From an uncultured Bacteroides sp. (GTDB lineage: Bacteria; Bacteroidota; Bacteroidia; Bacteroidales; Bacteroidaceae), in NCBI GenBank assembly GCA_944322345.1, contig CALUOO010000001.1:124001-188000 (forward strand): DNA of 64,000 bases. The letters are read 5' to 3'. The notes beneath the pieces are model-generated. The model saw only the letters and a program-made list of their open reading frames with translations. It was not told the DNA's origin and searched no databases. The translations under genes were made by a program, and so were the position numbers. How positions within the stretch are numbered: the stretch's first letter is position 1; every line of letters begins with the position of its first letter. Of the stretch, positions 45,111 through 54,684 are shown one piece after another.

Positions 45111-46568
45111 TTATAGCCTTCGATTACGACCTGCATCCAGCCGCAGGAAAATAAACAATAAAATCGTGAAACCCCACAGAGAAGAACCTCCGTAGCTAAA
45201 GAAAGGAAGAGGTATGCCGATAACGGGGGTCAGTCCAAGTACCATCCCAATGTTTATGAACAAATGGAAGAGGAAAATGCTGGCCACCGAATAACCGTAG
45301 ACACGGGCAAACGTTGAGGTCTGCCTCTCCGACAAAAAAATAAGCCTCAGAATAAAAATAAGAAAAACAATCAGCACAGCCGAAGAGCCGATGAATCCCT
45401 GCTCCTCACCTACGGTACAGAATATAAAGTCGGTATCCTGTTCGGGTACATACTTCAACTTTGTCTGAGTTCCATTCAGAAATCCCTTTCCAGTCAGTCC
45501 CCCAGATCCTATGGCAATCTTTGACTGATTCACATTGTAACCGGATCCCATCAGATCTTCTTCCATGCCCAACACTACCTTGATACGTATTTGCTGATGG
45601 GGCTTCAATATATTATTAAACACATAGTTACTGGAATATAAAAAGCCTATGGAAAAGACTGCAAACAGAGCTATTAAAGCATAGCTACGCTGACGCTCAC
45701 TCAAGGAAAGGTATAATAAATACCCAATTGTCAACAGGCATAGTCCCCACTGTACCCAAGCCAGATTGAAATGAACAACATATTCGGAAATCAGATAAGC
45801 CACAAGCAGTGCCGACAGATTCACCCCGATAATGTTTCTCACAGGCTCCCACTTTTTCCGATAAATCCATACCATTATACCGGGAAACAGCAGAATCAGT
45901 GTCAATACCACAAATTCGCCCAAAGATGTAGGAGTGTCAGCTATATTGACCTCGCCAAACCGGATGCCGACAATAAAATAAAGCACAGCACAAACACCGG
46001 CAAACAAGACTACACCGGGCATTCCCTCACGGTACAGAACCAAGAAAAACGCTAAATATACCAGTGCCGAACCAGTCTCCTTCTGTCCGATAATCAGTAA
46101 CATGGGAAGAAAGATAATCAGCCCCAACACCAAAGCACACTTCTCTTTCTTGATGGAAAAAGAATAAGAATTCATGTATTTGGCAAGGGCCAATGCTGTA
46201 GCAAATTTAGCGAACTCAGCCGGCTGCAGACTGACTGGTCCCATTACAAGCCACGAACGTGAACCTTTCGTATCCGGAGCAATGAAAATAGTGACAATAA
46301 GCAAAAGAATAAGGCCTATATAGATGATGTAAGCAAACATATCATACATGCGGTCTTCTAACATCAATAGTACAAAACCTAGTCCGAACGAACAGGTAAT
46401 CCAGACGAACTGCTTACCGGCACTAGTAGAGAAGTCCAGAAAGTCGCGGTCGCCGTAGTCATAACTTGCTCCGCAGATGCTAAGCCATCCTGCTATTACC
46501 AACAACAAGTATATGCAGATGGTTACCCAATCCAATGTCTTCCACAAACTATCGTTCCTCGTTACCAT
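45111..46568 (-). CDS. rodA: Rod-shape-determining peptidoglycan glycosyltransferase RodA (SEDS family)
   Basis: Polymerises peptidoglycan glycan strands in the elongasome with PBP2. 485 residues with about ten membrane segments and SEDS features: GPVSLQPAEFAKFATALALAKY, MLLIIGQKETGSALVYLAFFLVLYREG, GKGFLNGTQTKLKYVPEQDTDFIFCTVGEEQGF and GLTPVIGIPLPFFSYGGSS. It overlaps the mrdA 3' end by 20 bases. It is longer than E. coli RodA (370) because of an extra middle segment. Confidence 0.94.
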   Translation of the reverse strand: MVTRNDSLWKTLDWVTICIYLLLVIAGWLSICGASYDYGDRDFLDFSTSAGKQFVWITCSFGLGFVLLMLEDRMYDMFAYIIYIGLILLLIVTIFIAPDTKGSRSWLVMGPVSLQPAEFAKFATALALAKYMNSYSFSIKKEKCALVLGLIIFLPMLLIIGQKETGSALVYLAFFLVLYREGMPGVVLFAGVCAVLYFIVGIRFGEVNIADTPTSLGEFVVLTLILLFPGIMVWIYRKKWEPVRNIIGVNLSALLVAYLISEYVVHFNLAWVQWGLCLLTIGYLLYLSLSERQRSYALIALFAVFSIGFLYSSNYVFNNILKPHQQIRIKVVLGMEEDLMGSGYNVNQSKIAIGSGGLTGKGFLNGTQTKLKYVPEQDTDFIFCTVGEEQGFIGSSAVLIVFLIFILRLIFLSERQTSTFARVYGYSVASIFLFHLFINIGMVLGLTPVIGIPLPFFSYGGSSLWGFTILLFIFLRLDAGRNRRL

Positions 46569-48411
46569 AGAATATAACCCTGTTACTTATTTCCTCTGCA
46601 ATTAATTCATTCTCGGGAGACAGTTTTCCTTTCAGATACTGTTCCATCATCAAAGCCCCGATTGGCACTCCATAAGTAGCTCCCCATCCTCCGTTCTCAA
46701 CATATACCACAATAGCAATCTTAGGCTTATCCATTGGGGCAAATCCCATAAAGGCAGAGTGGTCGTGCCCTTTATTCTGAGCTGTACCCGTCTTTCCGCA
46801 TGCCTCTACATCCGGAAGCATTGCTGAAAGCATCCGGCAAGTTCCTCCCGTTGCGGCAGCCCGCATTCCTTCGACCACCGATTCATAATGTCTTTTCTCA
46901 ATCTTTGTATAACGAGGGAAACGATAAATACTGTCCAGTTGACAATCCTGAATTTCCCGAACAATGTGAGGAGTAATAAAATATCCACGATTGGCAATCG
47001 TAGCTCCTAAGTTAGCAATCTGCAAAGGAGTTGCCGTAATTTCGCCCTGCCCTATGGAGATACTGATAACGGTAAGTCCGTTCCAACGTTTATTATAAGC
47101 CTTATCATAATACTGTGCATTAGGAATGAATCCCCGACTCTCACCTGGCAAGTCCACTCCAAGGCGATAACCAAATCCCTGAGCTACCATGTGATCTTTC
47201 CACACGGTAATAGCCTTTTGTGGTGAACCATATTTACGGTCACCTATCATACGGAACAATCCCCAGCAGAAATAAGCATTACAAGAGGTTGCAATAGAAG
47301 GGACCAATGGTAATGGAGAACCATGTGAGTGACACCCCACAGTTAATCCCCGATAATGAAATCCCCGCGAACAAGGGAAAGCAGGACTGTCTTTACTCAC
47401 AATTCCCTCTTGCAGGAATGTCAATCCCTGTGCCGTTTTGAAAGTCGAACCCGGAGGGTATGTTCCTGTCAGAGCACGGTTCAGCAATGGTTTCATTTTA
47501 TCACGCTGAAGCATCAGATGGTTCTTCCCACGCTGGCGTCCAATCATCAGATGCGGATCAAAATTAGGTGAAGAAACCATGCAAAGAATTTCTCCGGTCT
47601 CTGGTTCAATGGCCACAATACTGCCTATTTTATTTTTCATCAGCCTTTCTCCCAACATCTGTAAGTCAATATCCAGGCCTAATGTCAGGTTCTTCCCAGG
47701 AACAGACGGACGATCACACTTACCATCCATATAGTTTCCCTGAATACGTCCATGAGCATCACGAAGCAAAATCTCAACCCCCTTCTCCCCACGCAGATAT
47801 TTTTCATATGACTTTTCCACTCCAGAGACTCCTACATAATCTCCCCGGATATAATATCCTTCTTCATCCTTTTCAAGCGCCTTGGATGAAATTTCCCCAA
47901 TATCACCCAAGACATGAGCTGCTACATCATATGAATATTGCCGGATTGTACGACGTTGTACATAAAAGCCTCTGAATTTAAACAGTTTCTCCTGAAAGAC
48001 ACCACATTCTTCTGCCGAAAGCTGTGACATAAATACCTGATTAGTATAAGGAGAATAACCCGGATTACGACGGCGATCCTTCATCTCACTCATTATCTGC
48101 AGGAACTGATCTGATGTTATTCCAAGCGATCTGCACAAATCAAGTGTATCCAGATTCTCAATTTCTTTTGGAACAACTGTTATGTCATAGGCAGGTTGGT
48201 TAAAAACAAGCAATTTCCCATTACGGTCATAAATTGCGCCACGAGAAGGATACTGAATCTTATTCAAGAAAGCATTATTGTCTGCATTTTTTTTATAATC
48301 ATCCGTCATAATCTGTAATACAAACAAACGAACGATATAAATCAGTACAATAGATAATGCTATTCCACCGATTACAAATTTTCTTTTTTCAAATCTATAA
48401 TCTTTTGCCAT
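46549..48411 (-). CDS. mrdA: Penicillin-binding protein 2
   Basis: Transpeptidase that crosslinks new peptidoglycan during side-wall growth. 620 residues: N-terminal membrane anchor (about 13-33), pedestal/dimerisation domain (SRGAIYDRNGKLLVFN near 56-71), then the transpeptidase with catalytic Ser322 in GSTFK, SCN motif in ATSCNAYF and KTGTAQNKG. Every catalytic motif is present. Gene order mreC-mreD-mrdA-rodA is the classical mre/mrd arrangement. Confidence 0.95.
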   Translation of the reverse strand: MAKDYRFEKRKFVIGGIALSIVLIYIVRLFVLQIMTDDYKKNADNNAFLNKIQYPSRGAIYDRNGKLLVFNQPAYDITVVPKEIENLDTLDLCRSLGITSDQFLQIMSEMKDRRRNPGYSPYTNQVFMSQLSAEECGVFQEKLFKFRGFYVQRRTIRQYSYDVAAHVLGDIGEISSKALEKDEEGYYIRGDYVGVSGVEKSYEKYLRGEKGVEILLRDAHGRIQGNYMDGKCDRPSVPGKNLTLGLDIDLQMLGERLMKNKIGSIVAIEPETGEILCMVSSPNFDPHLMIGRQRGKNHLMLQRDKMKPLLNRALTGTYPPGSTFKTAQGLTFLQEGIVSKDSPAFPCSRGFHYRGLTVGCHSHGSPLPLVPSIATSCNAYFCWGLFRMIGDRKYGSPQKAITVWKDHMVAQGFGYRLGVDLPGESRGFIPNAQYYDKAYNKRWNGLTVISISIGQGEITATPLQIANLGATIANRGYFITPHIVREIQDCQLDSIYRFPRYTKIEKRHYESVVEGMRAAATGGTCRMLSAMLPDVEACGKTGTAQNKGHDHSAFMGFAPMDKPKIAIVVYVENGGWGATYGVPIGALMMEQYLKGKLSPENELIAEEISNRVIFYGNEER

Positions 48412-48413
48412 CT

Positions 48414-48911
48414 TTATCTTCTTATTCCCTCAAGCGCAACAATACAAACGACAGTCAGAAAAGTACAGGCCACTATACGCAACAATAGCAACCAAATACT
48501 TGAAAAAGAGAAAAATTCTATCATCAGCAATGCTATAGCATGCACCAATGCTCCAGTCGTAACATATTTAAGAAAGGGACTGATACCCATTGTCTTAAAC
48601 GATGGAACAATACTCTCCAACGTATCACGCGGCATATATAAACGAAGAATTGACGGACGAAGAAAAGCCAAAAGAACAGTTGACGCAGCATTCATTCCCG
48701 GAGTATCAGAAAAAAGATCAATCATCAAACCGAAGCAGAATCCCCACAACATCAGTTCGTTCCGAGATATCCCAGAAGGGAACTTAAGAATGAAACAAAT
48801 ATAAAGGAAAGGAGTAGCGATACCTGCAATATGGATATTATTCAGTATTAAAACCTGAAGCAATACCAATCCAACAAACCATCCAAACCTTTGTATATAA
48901 GTAATAATCAT
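48414..48911 (-). CDS. mreD: Rod-shape-determining protein MreD
   Basis: 165 residues with about five membrane segments and the FPSGISRNELMLWGFCFGLMIDLFSDTPGMNAAS region typical of MreD. It links MreC to the cytoplasmic elongasome. It overlaps mreC by four bases and ends two bases before mrdA. Confidence 0.88.
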   Translation of the reverse strand: MIITYIQRFGWFVGLVLLQVLILNNIHIAGIATPFLYICFILKFPSGISRNELMLWGFCFGLMIDLFSDTPGMNAASTVLLAFLRPSILRLYMPRDTLESIVPSFKTMGISPFLKYVTTGALVHAIALLMIEFFSFSSIWLLLLRIVACTFLTVVCIVALEGIRR

Positions 48912-49750
48912 GGAATAACTTTTTGCTCTAATTCATTCTGTTCTTGTTGCCCACTCCGTTCAATAACCCGTACATCTCCAAGTTTACCGAAATCAGTAGC
49001 CAATTTTATCTTCAGCAAATAGGAAAGGCCATCGTCTGAATCGGCCATATCGTCCACGGTCCCAACCATAATACCCTCAGGAAAAACAGTTGAAAAGCCA
49101 CTGGTAACAACTGTATCACCCAAACTAAACTCAGCGTGTCGGGGCAAATCTTTCAAATATGCATATTGTGGATCTCCATGGTCCCACTTCAAATAACCAA
49201 AGTATTCGCTACCTACAATCTTACAACTAATATTAGATTTGCTATTCAATGCAGAAATAACAACAGAGTAAGAAGGAGAAACCTCATACACAATACCCAC
49301 TACTCCATTACCATCTACAACTCCCATTTCGGGCCGTATGCCAGCATCACTTCCCTGATCCAGTGTAATATAATTGTCTACCAGATTCAAACTGTTTTTA
49401 ATGACATGAGCCTTAAACAATCTATATTCAGTTTGAGGAATCTCTTTAATTGCATGAATAGTCATTGAGTCTGCTCCATAAGCATTCAGCGCTTTCTCCA
49501 GATTACTAATCTGCTGTTCAAGCAACATGTTTCTATCAAGCAGATCTTCATTGACCGATTTTAAATGAAAATAAGAAGTAATTCCTCCCGAAATCTCATA
49601 CACAGTCCCGACAACAGCATTGGCTGAAGTAAAAAACGCACTCTGCTGATAGCGGTTGAACCTGAATAACAAAACAAAACTGGCTACCTCTAACATAATG
49701 AAGAGGAACCAGTAATTGTATTTCAGCAGGAAATTGATTAAATTCCGCAT
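48908..49750 (-). CDS. mreC: Rod-shape-determining protein MreC
   Basis: 280 residues: one N-terminal membrane segment (about 12-30), a coiled coil (about 62-92) and the double beta-barrel periplasmic domain (DNYITLDQGSDAGIRPEMGVVDGNGVVGIV, then FSLGDTVVTSGFSTVFPEGIMVGTV). Periplasmic scaffold that activates PBP2. Seven bases downstream of mreB. Confidence 0.93.
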   Translation of the reverse strand: MRNLINFLLKYNYWFLFIMLEVASFVLLFRFNRYQQSAFFTSANAVVGTVYEISGGITSYFHLKSVNEDLLDRNMLLEQQISNLEKALNAYGADSMTIHAIKEIPQTEYRLFKAHVIKNSLNLVDNYITLDQGSDAGIRPEMGVVDGNGVVGIVYEVSPSYSVVISALNSKSNISCKIVGSEYFGYLKWDHGDPQYAYLKDLPRHAEFSLGDTVVTSGFSTVFPEGIMVGTVDDMADSDDGLSYLLKIKLATDFGKLGDVRVIERSGQQEQNELEQKVIP

Positions 49751-49757
49751 CTTCTCC

Positions 49758-50780
49758 TTATCTCATCAAGAATGAGAAACGGTTTACATTCTTTAAAGCC
49801 ACACCTGTTCCTTTGGCCACAGCATGCAAAGGATCCTCTGCTATATGGAAAGGTATGTTGATCTTATCAGTCAGACGCTTGTCCAACCCACGAAGCAACG
49901 CTCCACCACCAGCCAGATAAATTCCATTGTGGACAATATCAGCATATAGTTCAGGCGGCGTATTCTCCAATGCACTCAGAATCGCAGTTTCAATCTTAGA
50001 AATTGATTTCTCGAGACAGTGAGCTATTTCCTGATAGCAGACGGGGACTTCCATAGGCAAAGCAGTAATACGGTTCGGACCATGAACGATATAGTCTTCT
50101 GGGGCATCATCGCCCAATTCTGTCAATGCAGCACCGACATTTATCTTAATACGCTCCGCCATACGTTCACTGACTTTTACATTATGCTGACGGCTCATGT
50201 ATTCCTGAATATCAGCAGTCAGATCGTCACCTGCAATACGAATAGAGTTGTTGGACACAATGCCACCTAATGAAATAACAGCAATTTCGGTAGAACCTCC
50301 ACCTATGTCAACAATCATGTTTCCTTCGGGAGCCTCAACATCAATCCCAATCCCGATAGCCGCAGCCATCGGTTCAAAAATCAAGTAAACATCGCGTCCT
50401 CCGGCATGCTCTGCTGAATCGCGAACAGCACGCAGTTCAACTTCCGTACTTCCAGACGGAACACCAATCACCATACGAAGAGAAGGAGAGAACAAGTGAT
50501 TACGTGTATTAACCTGCTTAATAAGTCCACGCATCATCTGTTCACACGCATAGAAATCGGCAATCACTCCATCCCTCAACGGACGGATAGTACGGATATT
50601 TTCGTGGGTTTTCTCGTGCATCATCTTTGCTTTTTCCCCCACGGCTATCATCTTATCTGTACGACGGTCTAAGGCAACTACAGAAGGTTCGTCTACCACA
50701 ATCTTACCATTAGTAATTATAATGGTATTGGCAGTACCCAAGTCCATCGCTATTTCTTGTGTGAAAGAAAATAATCCCAT
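49758..50780 (-). CDS. mreB: Rod-shape actin homologue MreB
   Basis: 340 residues, actin fold: phosphate-1 loop MDLGTANTII (about 12-21), GSTEVELRAVRDSAEHAGG, phosphate-2 DIGGGSTEIAVIS (about 162-174) and adenosine loop GIYLAGGGALLRG (about 285-297). It forms membrane-bound filaments that guide the elongasome. It is 100 bases downstream of purH, and a long dyad lies in that gap. Confidence 0.96.
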   Translation of the reverse strand: MGLFSFTQEIAMDLGTANTIIITNGKIVVDEPSVVALDRRTDKMIAVGEKAKMMHEKTHENIRTIRPLRDGVIADFYACEQMMRGLIKQVNTRNHLFSPSLRMVIGVPSGSTEVELRAVRDSAEHAGGRDVYLIFEPMAAAIGIGIDVEAPEGNMIVDIGGGSTEIAVISLGGIVSNNSIRIAGDDLTADIQEYMSRQHNVKVSERMAERIKINVGAALTELGDDAPEDYIVHGPNRITALPMEVPVCYQEIAHCLEKSISKIETAILSALENTPPELYADIVHNGIYLAGGGALLRGLDKRLTDKINIPFHIAEDPLHAVAKGTGVALKNVNRFSFLMR

Positions 50781-50798
50781 ATTTTAATGAAGAATAAA

Positions 50799-50867
50799 GA
50801 ACTAAGAATGAACTGTCAAAGGAACGGTATCATCTGACCGTCTCCAGAACATCTTCATTCTTAGTTC
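50799..50867 (-). promoter_or_regulatory. Long inverted repeat between purH and mreB
   Basis: GAACTAAGAATGAA (50799-50812) and TTCATTCTTAGTTC (50854-50867) are perfect 14-base inverted repeats, enclosing a smaller dyad ACGGT/ACCGT (50824-50828 and 50837-50841). It starts 19 bases upstream of the mreB ATG. On the - strand the stem is followed by a T-rich but broken stretch (TTTATTCTTCATT). It could be a partial terminator/attenuator or an RNA-processing site. Confidence 0.55.
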
Positions 50868-50880
50868 CGAAATTAATATA

Positions 50881-52404
50881 TTAATGTTTAAAGTGACGAA
50901 TACCGGTAGTCACCATAGCCATACCATGCTCGTTACAATAAGCAAAAGTAAGATCATCTTTTACCGAACCTCCCGGTTGAATAACTGCAGTAATGCCTTC
51001 CTTGTCAGCAATCTCCACACAATCGGGGAATGGGAAGAAAGCATCAGATGCCATAACTGCACCTTTCAAATCGAATCCGAAAGATTTAGCTTTTTCAATA
51101 GCCTGTTTCAAGGCATCTACCCGGGAAGTTTGTCCGACACCACTTGCCAACAATTGTTTTCCCTTTGCCAATACAATTGCATTCGACTTACTATTCTTCA
51201 CAATCTTATTGGCGAACAGCATATCCTCTACTTCTTCTGAAGTAGGTGCCTTCTCTGTCACAGTATTCAGGTCGGCCGCAGTTTCTATGTTGGTATCCTT
51301 ATCTTGTACCAGCACTCCATTCAGCAAAGACCGGAACTGTTTTTTAGGCAACTTAGCTTCTTTACGCACCAATATAATGCGATTTTTCTTCTGTCCCAGA
51401 ATTTCGAGTGCATCGACATCGTAGTCTGGCGCAATAATTACTTCGAAGAAGATCTTATTTATTTCCTCAGCGGCAGCCTTATCTACTACTCCGTTGGTTA
51501 TCAAAACGCCTCCAAACGCAGAAACCGGATCACTGGCCAACGCATCTTTCCAAGCCTCTAATACAGTTGGACGAGAAGCGAGTCCACAAGCGTTGTTATG
51601 TTTCAAGATTGCAAATGTCAGTTCATCAAATTCATCAATCAGATCAACAGCGGCATTAATATCCAACAGGTTGTTGTATGAGATTTCTTTTCCATGTATC
51701 TGATCAAATATTGTATCCAGATTTCCATAGAAATATCCCTTCTGATGTGGATTCTCACCATACCGCAACTGTTTCTGGTTGTTTGCCGAGCAACGGAATG
51801 CAGAGCCTTCACCTCCATCGAAATAATTGAAAATAGCAGAATCGTAATGAGAAGAGACTGCGAATGCCTCTTTTGCCATCCAACGGCGCTCTTCCAATGA
51901 AGTTGTAGCTCCATGTTCCATCAGCATATCCAACAAAGGTTTATACTGTGCCTGAGAAGCAACAATCACTACATCATTAAAGTTCTTTGCAGCAGCACGA
52001 ATCAGAGAGATACCGCCTATATCTATTTTTTCAATAATATCAGCCTCGGATGCACCGGAAGCCACAGTAGCCTCAAATGGATACAAATCGACAATAACCA
52101 AATCTATTTCCGGAATTTCATATTTCTCGATCTGCTGAATATCCTGTTCCAAACCACGACGGCAAAGAATACCTCCAAAAATCTTCGGATGCAATGTTTT
52201 CACACGTCCTCCTAAGATTGACGGATAAGTGGTCAAGTCTTCCACAGCCTTGCAGGGATATCCCAAAGATTCAATAAACTGACGAGTTCCGCCTGTAGAC
52301 AAAAACTCAACTCCTTCCTCATGAAGTTTGGTGATAATTTCATCCAAACCCTCTTTATGGTATACAGATACCAATGCGGTTTTTATTCTTTTAGATTCTG
52401 ACAT
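50881..52404 (-). CDS. purH: Bifunctional AICAR formyltransferase / IMP cyclohydrolase
   Basis: Last two steps of IMP synthesis. 507 residues from the ATG at 52404 (MSESKRIKTALVSVYHKEGL); the longer frame to 52434 overlaps the -7 box. The cyclohydrolase domain has FLSTGGTRQFIE and GRVKTLHPKIFGGIL; the formyltransferase domain has the KHNNACG catalytic Lys-His segment, VSAFGGVL, DAFFPFPD and the C-terminal TGIRHFKH. Its transcript may continue into mreB. Confidence 0.95.
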   Translation of the reverse strand: MSESKRIKTALVSVYHKEGLDEIITKLHEEGVEFLSTGGTRQFIESLGYPCKAVEDLTTYPSILGGRVKTLHPKIFGGILCRRGLEQDIQQIEKYEIPEIDLVIVDLYPFEATVASGASEADIIEKIDIGGISLIRAAAKNFNDVVIVASQAQYKPLLDMLMEHGATTSLEERRWMAKEAFAVSSHYDSAIFNYFDGGEGSAFRCSANNQKQLRYGENPHQKGYFYGNLDTIFDQIHGKEISYNNLLDINAAVDLIDEFDELTFAILKHNNACGLASRPTVLEAWKDALASDPVSAFGGVLITNGVVDKAAAEEINKIFFEVIIAPDYDVDALEILGQKKNRIILVRKEAKLPKKQFRSLLNGVLVQDKDTNIETAADLNTVTEKAPTSEEVEDMLFANKIVKNSKSNAIVLAKGKQLLASGVGQTSRVDALKQAIEKAKSFGFDLKGAVMASDAFFPFPDCVEIADKEGITAVIQPGGSVKDDLTFAYCNEHGMAMVTTGIRHFKH

Positions 52405-52431
52405 CGAATTGCTTATTAAGTATTTGATGTG

Positions 52432-52439
52432 CAAAGTTA
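52432..52439 (-). promoter_or_regulatory. -7 box of purH
   Basis: TAACTTTG on the - strand, 28 bases before the chosen start; -33 box not evident. Confidence 0.5.
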
Positions 52440-52482
52440 CAAATTATTGTTTATCATCTATATAAATTAGATGTGAATTAAG

Positions 52483-52525
52483 AAAAAAAAGCGCTGGCTT
52501 CCGTTTTCAGAAAGCCAACGCTTTT
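52483..52525 (-). terminator. Rho-independent terminator of the M13 peptidase gene
   Basis: Arms 52487-52500 and 52512-52525 form a 14-bp stem; the one imperfect pair is a G-U wobble on the - strand. An eight-base T-run follows. It lies 36 bases beyond the M13 stop. Confidence 0.9.
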
Positions 52526-52561
52526 AGAATAAAAACGAGGTTTATTTCTTCAAGAGATCAA

Positions 52562-54598
52562 TTACCAGATAGCCACCCGCTTTTCTTTTGGAAGATACAT
52601 CGGATCTTTTTCTGTTATCTGGAAAGCGTCATACCAACTGCCGATATGAGGCAACGCTCCATCCACGCGCCATTTTCCGAGTGAATGCGGATCAAGTTTT
52701 GTGAGACGAAGAATTTCTTCCGGACGAATGTTGCCAGCCCAAACGTTGGCATAGGCAAGGAAGAAGCGCTGTTCGGGAGTAAAGCCGTCAACCACTCCTA
52801 ACGGTGCTGTTTCCATTGCCTTTTTAAATGCTTGGAAAGAAATCTGCAGACCGCCATGATCGGCAATATTCTCACCTAAAGTCAAACGTCCATTTGCATT
52901 CACGCCCGGAGCGACTTCAATACTGTCAAAATAGTTTACCATCACCTGAGAACGCTCTTCAAACTTCTTGGCATCTTCCTCTGTCCACCAGTCTTTCAGA
53001 TTACCATCCTTGTCGTACTGGCGTCCCTGATCGTCGAATCCGTGGGTCATTTCATGACCGATTACCACACCAATGGCACCATAGTTTACCGCATCGTCGG
53101 CATTCATATCGAAGAAAGGAGGTTGCAGAATAGCTGCCGGGAAACAGATTTCGTTAGTTGTTGGATTATAGTAAGCATTAACCGTCTGAGGAGTCATCAG
53201 CCACTCATCCTTATCTACCGGCTGTCCGGCTTTTGCAATCATTTCATTGTAGTCCCACTGGCTGGCACGTTCGATGTTGGCCCAATAAGAGTCATTCTTT
53301 ATCTCCAGTGATGAATAGTCTTTCCACTTGTCCGGATAACCGATTTTGACGTGGAAGGCAGCCAGTTTCTCCAAAGCCTTCTGTTTAGTCTCCTCGCTCA
53401 TCCATTCCAGTCCCTTGATGCGTTCACCCAAAGATGCCTGCAGATTCTTCACCAGTGTCACCATCCGTTCCTTAGCTGCTGCAGGGAAATATTTTTCCAC
53501 ATACATCTGTCCCACAGCTTCGCCCAAAGAAGCATTTACAGCGCTTACCGCACGCTTCCAGCGAGGTTGCATTTCCTTTTTGCCAGACATGGTACGGCTA
53601 TAGAAATCGAAATCCTGTTCTACAAAGGCATCGCTCAGGCAAGAGGCAGCGCTATTGATCAGATTCCATTGCAAATAAAGCTTCTGCTCGTCCAAAGAGA
53701 CTCCGTCGATAATGTCTGCCACTTCTTTCAATGCGGCTGGCTGACCTACATTCACCTCTTTAGTATCTTTCAGCCCCGAAACCGTCAGATAGGTATCCCA
53801 ATCGAAAGTCGGGAATTCCTTTTTCAGAGTTTCCATGTCCTTTTTATTATAGTTGGCATGCGGATTACGCAACTCTACCTGCGAACGTGAAGCCTTCGCC
53901 AGACGGGTTTCAATATTCATCACCGCATCCACAGCCTTCTGTGCAGCAGTTTCGTCGAAACCTGCCAGTTGGAACATCTTTCCGACATGCTCCTTATATT
54001 TATTACGGATGTTAGTGGTCTGTTCATCCTCTTCCAGATAATAATCGCGCTGTCCCATTCCCAGACCTCCCTGATAGGTCTGTACAATGTTCATAGAGCT
54101 GTTCATATCGTCAGCTCCCACGTATAGAGTAAAGTAAGGACGGATACCTTTCTTCTGCACTTCGGCCAAATAAGCATAAATTTCAGATTTGTCTTTCAGT
54201 GCATCAATGGTAGCCAGTTCGTTTATGATTGGTGACATTCCCTCCTGATTCAGTTTCACGCTGTCCATTGCCAGATTGTAAAGGTCGCCCACTTTCTGTG
54301 CCACACTTCCGGGAGCATTATCCTTCTTGGCTGCCAGTTCGGCAATCAACCCTTTGAGTTGTTCGCGGCTGTTTTCCTGAAGCACATCGAAAGAGCCAAA
54401 ACGTGAATACTCATCAGTCAGCGGATGTGCCTTAATCCAGCCTCCGCAAGCATATTGATAGAAACTCGTACCCGGCAGTGCCGTTGTATCCAAATTGGCA
54501 AGGTCGATGCCTGATGTAGGCGTCGCCTCTTTCTTGCTGTTGCAGCCGGTTGCCAGCAGGCAAGCAGCAAGAATAGGTAAATACTTAGTCATCTTCAT
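52562..54598 (-). CDS. M13 (neprilysin/PepO) family zinc metallopeptidase, lipoprotein
   Basis: 678 residues with a lipoprotein signal (LLATGC, Cys19). The C-terminal peptidase domain has HEMTHGFDD (515-523) and the third zinc ligand in GENIADHGG (Glu576), plus NAYYNPTTNEICFPAAILQPPFF upstream as in all M13 enzymes. The N-terminal helical cap (about 40-430) restricts substrates to oligopeptides. Probably degrades peptides in the periplasm or at the surface. Followed by a strong terminator. Confidence 0.94.
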   Translation of the reverse strand: MKMTKYLPILAACLLATGCNSKKEATPTSGIDLANLDTTALPGTSFYQYACGGWIKAHPLTDEYSRFGSFDVLQENSREQLKGLIAELAAKKDNAPGSVAQKVGDLYNLAMDSVKLNQEGMSPIINELATIDALKDKSEIYAYLAEVQKKGIRPYFTLYVGADDMNSSMNIVQTYQGGLGMGQRDYYLEEDEQTTNIRNKYKEHVGKMFQLAGFDETAAQKAVDAVMNIETRLAKASRSQVELRNPHANYNKKDMETLKKEFPTFDWDTYLTVSGLKDTKEVNVGQPAALKEVADIIDGVSLDEQKLYLQWNLINSAASCLSDAFVEQDFDFYSRTMSGKKEMQPRWKRAVSAVNASLGEAVGQMYVEKYFPAAAKERMVTLVKNLQASLGERIKGLEWMSEETKQKALEKLAAFHVKIGYPDKWKDYSSLEIKNDSYWANIERASQWDYNEMIAKAGQPVDKDEWLMTPQTVNAYYNPTTNEICFPAAILQPPFFDMNADDAVNYGAIGVVIGHEMTHGFDDQGRQYDKDGNLKDWWTEEDAKKFEERSQVMVNYFDSIEVAPGVNANGRLTLGENIADHGGLQISFQAFKKAMETAPLGVVDGFTPEQRFFLAYANVWAGNIRPEEILRLTKLDPHSLGKWRVDGALPHIGSWYDAFQITEKDPMYLPKEKRVAIW

Positions 54599-54684
54599 AC
54601 TATTTTGAGTTTATGAGTTCTTCAAATTCTTATCGTTAGTCAATAATCAGATTACGATTCTGTCAACGTTTCATTATTAATACT

